In this document: positions 17,388 through 22,232 of the stretch, piece after piece
Numbering within the stretch: position 1 is the stretch's first letter
Layout of the letters: every line of letters begins with the position of its first letter
Assembly (NCBI GenBank): GCA_029834535.1
Contig: JAQMWT010000382.1
Span: forward strand, 1 to 22,232
Length of the DNA: 22,232 nucleotides
Reading direction: 5' to 3'
From: Chrysophaeum taylorii
Taxonomy: Eukaryota; Sar; Pelagophyceae; Pelagomonadales; Pelagomonadaceae
Translations under genes and position numbers: made by a program
The notes under the pieces: model-generated
Told to the model about the DNA's origin: nothing
What the model saw: only the letters and a program-made list of their open reading frames with translations
Databases searched by the model: none

Positions 17388-17979
17388 AGCGATGATCAAC
17401 ACGCAAGCCGCGCGGGCAAGTTCTTCGTCATCATTGACAAGTACGAGAAGAGGGTGGGGAAAGGCAAGGCGAAGGTGGCTCGGAGCTCGACGCTGTACGA
17501 CACAAAAGAGGAGGCCGCTGCAGCGAGGGAAGACTTTCGGCAGGAACACTAGCCGCGGGAGAACAAGCGCAAGCCTGCGGGCGCGCCGGTTGCCTCGGAG
17601 GAGACGGCGAAGAGGTCGCCGAAGTTGGCGGCCGCGTCGTCGCCGCCGCGGAAGAGGGCCAAGTTCGTGCCGGCCTTTGTGGGACCGAAACGGGGTGCTC
17701 GTTGTGCCGTCGGAGACAGCACACTGGGCCGGCCTCTCCAGAACAAGAAGCGCAAGGATGAGTTCATCGACTCAAAGCGCGCCGAGGATCTCGCCAAGTG
17801 CTTGCAGCGCGCCTAGAGAAAGCGGAAGACGAGACACTTTTCGAGGAACGTGGCGTACGTTTCATGCGGTACTCGCGGACGGCCCGCGAGTACAAGCTCG
17901 TCTACCGCACCGTGAAGGAGGCAAAGACCAGATCGCCCATTTCAAGGTAGTGGAGTCTTCCACGAGTTGGTGTGATTGA
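17388..17979 (+). pseudogene. Unrecognised lysine-rich gene remnant in three frames
   Basis: The plus-strand frame starting near 17388 reads AGKFFVIIDKYEKRVGKGKA, KVARSSTLYDTKEEAAAARE, then a TAG at 17550. It continues with KRKPAGAPVASEETAKRSPK, PPRKRAKFVPAFVGPKRG and KKRKDEFIDSKRAEDLAKCL to a TAG at 17814. A frame two bases on then reads EKAEDETLFEERGVRFMRYS and REYKLVYRTVKEAK to about 17930. The third frame ends the protein (DQIAHFKVVESSTSWCD) at the TGA at 17977-17979. The two folded-looking blocks 'FFVIIDKYEKRV' and 'RFMRYSRTAREYKLVYRTVKEA' flank a basic, nuclear-localisation-like linker. It runs opposite to the backbone, so it may be captured host sequence or an older element. The longer open frame at 17341-17979 is Arg-rich out-of-frame reading. 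Confidence 0.45.
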
Positions 17980-18045
17980 TATAGGTTGGGTGGAGCGGTT
18001 GCTTCCATTTGTTTCATATGATGGCGTTAGTAGAGAACAAGTGCA

Positions 18046-18420
18046 GGCCAGTAAGTTCACCTACTCCCAATCTCTAACCCCAGTAAGCTCACCTAATCCC
18101 AGTAAGTTTCATATAAGTTCACCTGGTCAGTAAGTTCACCTAGTCCAAATCTCTAACCCCAGTAAGTTCACCTTGTCCAGTAAGTTTCATATACGTTCAC
18201 CTGGTCAGTAAGTTCACCTAGCTCACACCCACTCCTTCGAGCTCGTCGCTCTCGCCTCCGCCAATCTAAGGTGCTTTGATCCGCAAACGCCGCTAACCTT
18301 TGAGTTTACTCTAAAACCCCCAGTAAGTTCACCTGGTCCCAGTAAGTTCACCTGGTCACTCAGTTCACTAGTCCCAATCTCAAACCCCAGTAAGTTCACC
18401 TGGCCCATTAAGCTCACCTA
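18046..18420 (+). repeat. Short tandem sub-repeats with GTAAGT cores
   Basis: The motif CCAGTAAGTTCACCTGGTC (about 19 bp) recurs with variants such as CCTAGTCC and TTTCATATAAGTTCACC. The same repeats occupy about 19155-19265, 19391-19494, 20232-20310, 20464-20567, 21258-21355 and 21468-21567. Spacers between copies are themselves repeat sequence, so this is not a CRISPR array. Confidence 0.85.
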
Positions 18421-19059
18421 CAGTGCGCGTGTAGACGCCGGGAGGGGGCTTATAGGTATTGCGCAGCACGTGTGGGGTAGGGTGGAGTCGTCGACTCAGA
18501 AGAGCACATTCTCGGGGTTGCCGATCGACAGAGAGCCACGTAGAGCTGGACGTGACAGAAGACGGTCTTGTGGGGAAGAGGACGCGGACCTCGCGGGGCG
18601 TCTGGTCCTGGCTCTTGTTGATCGTTTGGCGTAGGCGGGCCTTAATGGGTACAGGTTGGAGGAGCCTCGGTGACACGACACGATCGATCATGTATCTGGT
18701 ACCGTTGCAGTGGCCGTGCGACGGGTCGAGGTTGCGAAGACTTTAAGCTCGCGATCAAAGTCAGCATGCCGTTGGTTGTCAGGGAGTCGAAAACTCGACT
18801 GTAAAGAGCGAGGCGTCGGCTTCCGACCCAACCTAGTCGGCCGAAAAGAACTCCGACGCCTCGTCTCCGGGAAAAAAAGGCCGCGGTCATGCGCGCGTTG
18901 TCAGCATCGACAACATCGTTTCGACGGGGCGTGAGAATGGCGCGCTGAAAGAGCCGCCGCGGGTCGTGGAAACAGTCTGCGAGGTCGCCGTAGACGGCTT
19001 GGAGGATCAATGCCTGCCTGGCTCGCGGGCCTACCTGATCCTTACCCTAAATCGAGGGA
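18421..19059 (-). pseudogene. Helitron/Pif1-type helicase C-terminal fragment, unit 1
   Basis: Read on the minus strand, the fragment starts LILQAVYGDLADCFHDPRRL, FQRAILTPRRNDVVDADNAR, then SLTTNGMLTLIA and [17 protein letters not shown]. It moves to other frames with [18 protein letters not shown] and remnants of the following strand. 'ILTPRN..V...N', the RYQIH-like strand and 'TINKSQGQT...GV...PVF.H.QLYVAL' are the end motifs of the SF1 helicase carried by Helitrons (Pif1 family). This copy has lost the PVF...QLYVAL frame by a further shift. No Rep domain is present. Confidence 0.75.
18809..18863. repeat. Inverted repeat inside the helicase fragment
   Basis: CGAGGCGTCGG (18809-18819) and CCGACGCCTCG (18853-18863) are perfect 11-bp arms with a 33-bp loop. 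A second hairpin, AGTCGA-AAAC-TCGACT, lies just before at 18785-18800. Both are preserved in unit 2 and partly eroded in units 3 and 4. Confidence 0.85.
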
Positions 19060-19143
19060 CAAACACCCCCACACACCCCCCTCTTAGCAGTCGACATTTA
19101 AAGACAAACAGACCCCTCTTAGCAGTCGACATTTAAAGACAAA

Positions 19144-20176
19144 CAAGTGCAGGCCAGTAAGTTCACCTAGTCCCAATCTCTAACCCCAGTAAGTTCACCT
19201 GGTCCCAGTAAGTTCACCTGGTCAGTAAGTTCACCTAGTCCAAATCTCCAACCCCAGTAAGTTCGGCGTAAACCCACTCGTGCTCACACCCACTCACCCC
19301 CCTCTCCTTCGAGCTCGTCGCTCTCACCTCCGCCAATCTAAGCTGCTTTTATCCGCACACACCGCTCACCTTTGAGTTTACTCTAAAAACCCCAGTAAGT
19401 TCACCTGGTCCCAGTAAGTTCACCTGGTCACTATATTCACCTAGTCCCAATCTCAAACCCCAGTAAGTTCACCTGGTCCCAGTAAGTTCACCTACAGTGC
19501 GCGTGTAGACGCCGGGAGGGGGCTTATCGGTATTGCGCAGCACGTGTGGGTAGGGTGGAGTCGTCGACCAAGAAGAGGATATCCTCGGGGTTGCCGATCG
19601 ACAGAGAGCCACGTAGAGCTGGACGTGGCAGAAGACGGGCTTCGCCAAGAGGACGCCGACCTCGCGGGGCGTCTGGCCCTGGCTCTTGGTGATCGTTTGG
19701 CGTCGGCGGGCCTTAAGGGATACAGGTTGGAGGAGCCTCGGTGACACGACACGATCGATCATGTATCTGGTACCGTTGCAGTGGCCGTGCGACGGGTCGA
19801 GGTTGCGAAGACTTTAAGCTCGCGATCAAAGTCAGCATGCCGTTGGTTGTCAGGGAGTCGAAAACTCGACTGTAAAGAGCGAGGCGTCGGCTTCCGACCC
19901 AACCTAGTCGGCCGAAAAGAACTCCGACGCCTCGTCTCCGGGAAAAAAAGGCCGCGGTCATGCGCGCGTTGTCAGCATCGACAACATCGTTTCGACGGGG
20001 CGTGAGAATGGCGCGCTGAAAGAGCCGCCGCGGATCGTGGAAATAGTCTGCGAGGTCGCCGTAGACGGCTTGGAGGATCAATGCCTGCCTGGCTTACGCG
20101 CCTACCTGATCCTTACCCTAAATCGAGGGACACACACCCCCCTCTTAGCAGTCCTAACTACTAATCGACAGACGTT

Positions 20177-20209
<33 letters not shown>

Positions 20210-20220
20210 TTAAATGTCGA
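19144..20220 (-). repeat. Satellite unit 2
   Basis: Same layout as unit 1, 1077 bp. Its end differs: after CCTCTTAGCAGT the microsatellite segment is inverted (see 20151-20222). Confidence 0.9.
19495..20130 (-). pseudogene. Helitron/Pif1-type helicase C-terminal fragment, unit 2
   Basis: The two coherent frames are 20081-19713 (LILQAVYGDLADYFHDPR ... [15 protein letters not shown]) and 19762-19469. The second reads [40 protein letters not shown] and runs into the sub-repeats. Between RRRQ and TI.KSQGQ the usual hydrophobic segment of this helicase family is missing, as in all copies. The N of TINKSQGQT is T here. Confidence 0.82.
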
Positions 20221-20222
20221 CA
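20151..20222 (-). repeat. Inverted microsatellite segment
   Basis: GTCCTAACTACTAATCGACAG followed by a TGTC run and TTTAAATGTCGAC is the reverse complement of the order seen elsewhere (GTCGACATTTAAAGACA, GACA run, CTGTCGATTAGTAGTTAGGAC; for example 21200-21248). The flanking unit sequence keeps its normal orientation. Confidence 0.85.
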
Positions 20223-21247
20223 AGTGCAGGCCAGTAAGTTCACCTAGTCCCAATCTCTAACCCTAGTAAGTTCAGGTCTGGTCCCAGTAAGTTCACCTGG
20301 TCAGTTAGTTCACTTAGTCCCAATCTCTATCCCGGCGTAAACCCACTCGTGCTCACACCCACTCACCCCACTCTCCTTTGAGCTCGTCGCTCTCACTTCC
20401 GCTAATCTAAGCTGCTTCGATCCGCACGCGCCGCCAACCTTTGAGTTTGAGTTGTCAAAAAACTCCAGTAAGCTCACCTGGTCCCAGTAAGTTCACCTGG
20501 TCACTCAGTTCACCTAGTCCCAATCTCTAAACCCAGTAAGTTCACCTGGTCCCAGTAAGTTCACCTACAGTGCGCGTGTAGACGCCGGGAGGGGGCTTAT
20601 CGGTATTGCGCAGCACGTGTGGGGTAGGGTGGAGTCGTCGACTCAGAAGAGGATATCCTCGGGGTTGCCGATCGACAGAGAGCCACGTAGAGCTGGACGT
20701 GGCAGAAGACGGGGTTCGCCAAGAGGACGCCGACCTCGCGGGGCTTCTGGCCCTGGCTCTTGTTGATCGTTTGGCGTCGGCGGGCCTTAAGGGATACAGG
20801 TTGGAGGAGCCTCGGTGACACAACACGATCGATCATGTATCTGGTACCGTTGCAGTGGCCGTGCGACGGGTCGAGGTTGCGAAGACTTTAAGCTCGCGAT
20901 CAAAGTCAGCATGCCGTTGGTTGTCAGGGAGTTGAAAACTCGACTGTAAAGAGCGAGGCGTCGCCTTCCGACCCAACCTAGTCTGCCTAAAAGAACTCCG
21001 ACGCCTCGTCTCCGGGAAAAAAAGGCCGCGGTCATGCGCGCGTTGTCAGCATCGACAACATCGTTTCGACGGGGCGTGAGAATGGCGCGCTGAAAGAGCC
21101 GCCGCGGGTCGTGGAAATAGTCTGCGAGGTCGCCGTAGACGGCTTGGAGGATCAATGTCTGGCTCGCGGGCCTACCTGATCCTTACCCTAAATCGAGGGA
21201 CAGACAGACAGACAGACAGACAAACATCTGTCGATTAGTAGTTAGGA
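20221..21247 (-). repeat. Satellite unit 3
   Basis: 1027-bp unit with the same order of parts. It ends in (GACA)n, ACAAACATCTGTCGATTAGTAGTTAGGA, the sequence at which the left array stub breaks off. Confidence 0.9.
20568..21200 (-). pseudogene. Helitron/Pif1-type helicase C-terminal fragment, unit 3
   Basis: Minus-strand frames 21155-20787 and 20836-20597 carry the same blocks ([52 protein letters not shown]). It has the same missing segment before TINKSQGQ and the same frame break after RVTEAPPT as the other units, plus private changes (for example RLGWVGRRR). Confidence 0.82.
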
Positions 21248-22232
21248 CAAGTGCAGGCCAGTAAGTTCACCTAGTCCCAATCTCTAACCCCAGTAAGTTC
21301 ACCTAATCCCAGTAAGTTTCATATAAGTTCACCTGGTCAGTAAGTTCACCTAGCTCACACCAACTCCTTTGAGCTCGTCGCTCTCGCCTCCGCCAATCTA
21401 AGCTGCTTTGATCCGCACGCGCCGCCAACCTTTGAGTTTACTCTAAAAACCCTTTACTCTAAAAACCCCAGTATGTTCACCTGGTCCCAGTTTCACCTGG
21501 TCACTCAATTCACCTAGTCCCAATCTCAAACCCCAGTAAGTTCACCTGGCCCCAGTAAGTTCACCTACAGTGCGCGTGTAGACGCCGGGAGGGGGCTTAT
21601 CGGTATTGCGCAGCACGTGTGGGGTAGGGTGGAGTCGTCGACTCAGAAGAGCATATCCTCGGGGTTGCCGATCGACAGAGAGCCACGTAGAGCTGGACGT
21701 GGCAGAAGACGGGCTTGGGAAAGAGGACGCCGACCTCGCGGGGCGTCTGGCCCTGGCTCTTGTTGATCGTTTGGCGTAGGCGGGCCTTAAGCGATACAGG
21801 TTGGAGGAGCCTCGGTGACAACGACACGATCGATCATGTATCTGGTACCGTTGCAGTGGCCGTGCGACGGGTCGAGGTTGCGAAGACATTAAGCTCGCGA
21901 TCAAAGTCAGCATCCCGTTGGTTGTCAGGGAGTTGAAAACTCTACTGTAAAGAGCGAGGCGTCGTCTTCCGACCCAGCCTAGTCAGCCGAAAAGAACTCC
22001 GACGCCTCGTCTCCGGGAAAAAAAGGCCGCGGTCATGCGCGCGTTGTCAGCATCGACAACATCGTTTCGACGGGGCGTGAGAATGGCGCGCTGAAAGAGC
22101 CGCCGCGGGTCGTGGAAATAGTCTGCGAGGTCGCCGTAGACGGCTTGGAGGATCACTGTCTGGCTCTCGCGCCTACCTGATCCTTACCCTAAATCGAGGG
22201 ACAGACAGACAGACAAACACACAACAAACAAA
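21248..22232 (-). repeat. Satellite unit 4 (reaches the window edge)
   Basis: Same layout. It shares spacer variants (TTTCATATAAGTTCACC) with unit 1. It ends in a GACA run and CAAACACACAACAAACAAA at the window end, so the array may continue beyond it. Confidence 0.88.
21568..22201 (-). pseudogene. Helitron/Pif1-type helicase C-terminal fragment, unit 4
   Basis: Frames 21827-21597 and 21913-21542 contain [20 protein letters not shown] and [19 protein letters not shown]. Upstream blocks (AILTPRRNDVVDADNA) are readable up to 22150. One extra A near 21810 (GACAACGACACG) shifts the junction relative to the other units. The shared lesion before TINKSQGQ is present. Confidence 0.8.

Larger units (their letters stand above)
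1560..18033 (-). mobile_element. Composite insertion whose backbone is a minus-strand gag/protease element without visible RT
   Basis: The satellite sequence ends at 1559 and resumes at about 18034-18037 at the matching point of the unit, so this block interrupts the array. Short direct repeats with the core TTAGTAG (1546-1552 and 18027-18033) flank it. Subtracting the DNA transposon, the LTR element and the tailed element leaves about 7.3 kb. On the minus strand the backbone reads: coiled coil and Pro-rich gag-like ORF (16876 to 14828), degenerate Cys/His segment (14827 to 14423), charged coil (14337 to 13908, continuing at 6639), Cys/His cluster (about 6532 to 6485), repetitive acidic linker (to about 3900), retropepsin-like domain (about 3690 to 3300), and a short open tail (1650 to about 1575). 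No LTR pair is visible. That all this is one element is an inference from collinearity, shared strand and frame continuity. Confidence 0.5.
18038..19143 (-). repeat. Satellite unit 1
   Basis: The unit runs from CAAGTGCAGGCCAGTAAG to the next copy of that motif. It has a spacer of GTAAGTTCACCTGG repeats (18046-18420) interrupted by about 100 bp of unique sequence (about 18225-18310). Then come the helicase fragment (18421-19059) and a short run with CCCCTCTTAGCAGTCGAC twice (19079-19144). Length is 1106 bp. Confidence 0.9.

Noticed and set aside
12238..17552. Frequent TAG in otherwise open frames, suggesting reassigned UAG
   Set aside because: The replaced residues differ (Trp at 12238, Lys in the 33-bp repeats) and other stops and frameshifts occur alongside, so random decay fits better.
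17341..17979. 212-codon Arg-rich ORF as a gene
   Set aside because: Composition is what GC-rich DNA gives out of frame; the Lys-rich reading in the neighbouring frames is much more protein-like.
18046..21567. CRISPR-like array of short repeats
   Set aside because: The intervals between repeats are further repeat variants, not unique spacers, and the setting is eukaryotic transposons.
19042..22200. Telomere-like CCCTAAA at the end of each unit
   Set aside because: Only a single CCCTAAAT occurs per unit; it is part of the repeated sequence and not a telomeric run.
18038..22232. Complete Helitron in each unit
   Set aside because: No Rep/HUH motif, no full helicase and no clear TC/CTRR ends; only the helicase C-terminus is repeated.

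Overview
This window looks like transposon-rich nuclear DNA of a eukaryote, most plausibly a protist or alga, though the lineage cannot be fixed from the sequence. The signs are a Ty3/gypsy-type LTR retrotransposon, a TA-flanked DNA transposon, a short element with a (GTTA)n tail, fragments of a Pif1/Helitron-type helicase, and a fragment resembling the endonuclease end of a non-LTR retrotransposon. I found no intact host gene, tRNA, rRNA or CRISPR array. Almost every coding region is broken by frameshifts, stops or deletions, so the window is best read as a genealogy of insertions.

Layer 0 is a satellite-like tandem array with units of about 1.03-1.11 kb. It fills 18038-22232 and has a stub at the left edge (20-98 and 1440-1559). 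Each unit has about 635 bp of dead Helitron-type helicase C-terminus on the minus strand. The rest is a spacer made of GACA microsatellite and short 'GTAAGTTCACCTGG' repeats. A retroelement endonuclease-like fragment (99-1439, plus strand) lies inside the left stub.

Layer 1 is everything between 1560 and about 18033, which interrupts one array unit: the left array copy stops in TTAGTAGTAAGGAC and the right copy resumes in TTAGTAGAGAACAAGTGC. Its backbone is a minus-strand element of about 7.3 kb once younger insertions are subtracted. It reads gag-like (coiled coil, Pro-rich linker, helical domain, Cys/His clusters), then acidic repetitive linker, then a retropepsin-like domain. I see no reverse transcriptase in it. 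A separate, unrecognised plus-strand gene remnant lies at 17388-17979.

Layer 2 is three insertions into that backbone. They are a Tc1/mariner/pogo-like DNA transposon (1653-3270, TA duplication) in the protease frame, a short tailed element (copy A, 5526-5804), and a plus-strand Ty3/gypsy LTR retrotransposon (6640-13907, LTRs of about 333 bp) in the gag frame. Removing the LTR element or the DNA transposon rejoins open frames of the backbone exactly.

Layer 3 is a second copy of the tailed element (copy B, 10534-10810), inserted in the reverse transcriptase gene of the LTR element with a 13-bp target duplication.

The LTR element keeps gag, RT with YIDD, RNase H, integrase HHCC and the first two catalytic Asp, and a distinctive post-integrase domain. 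It is dead: it has stops in gag and integrase, a deletion over the third integrase catalytic residue, the RT insertion and several frameshifts.
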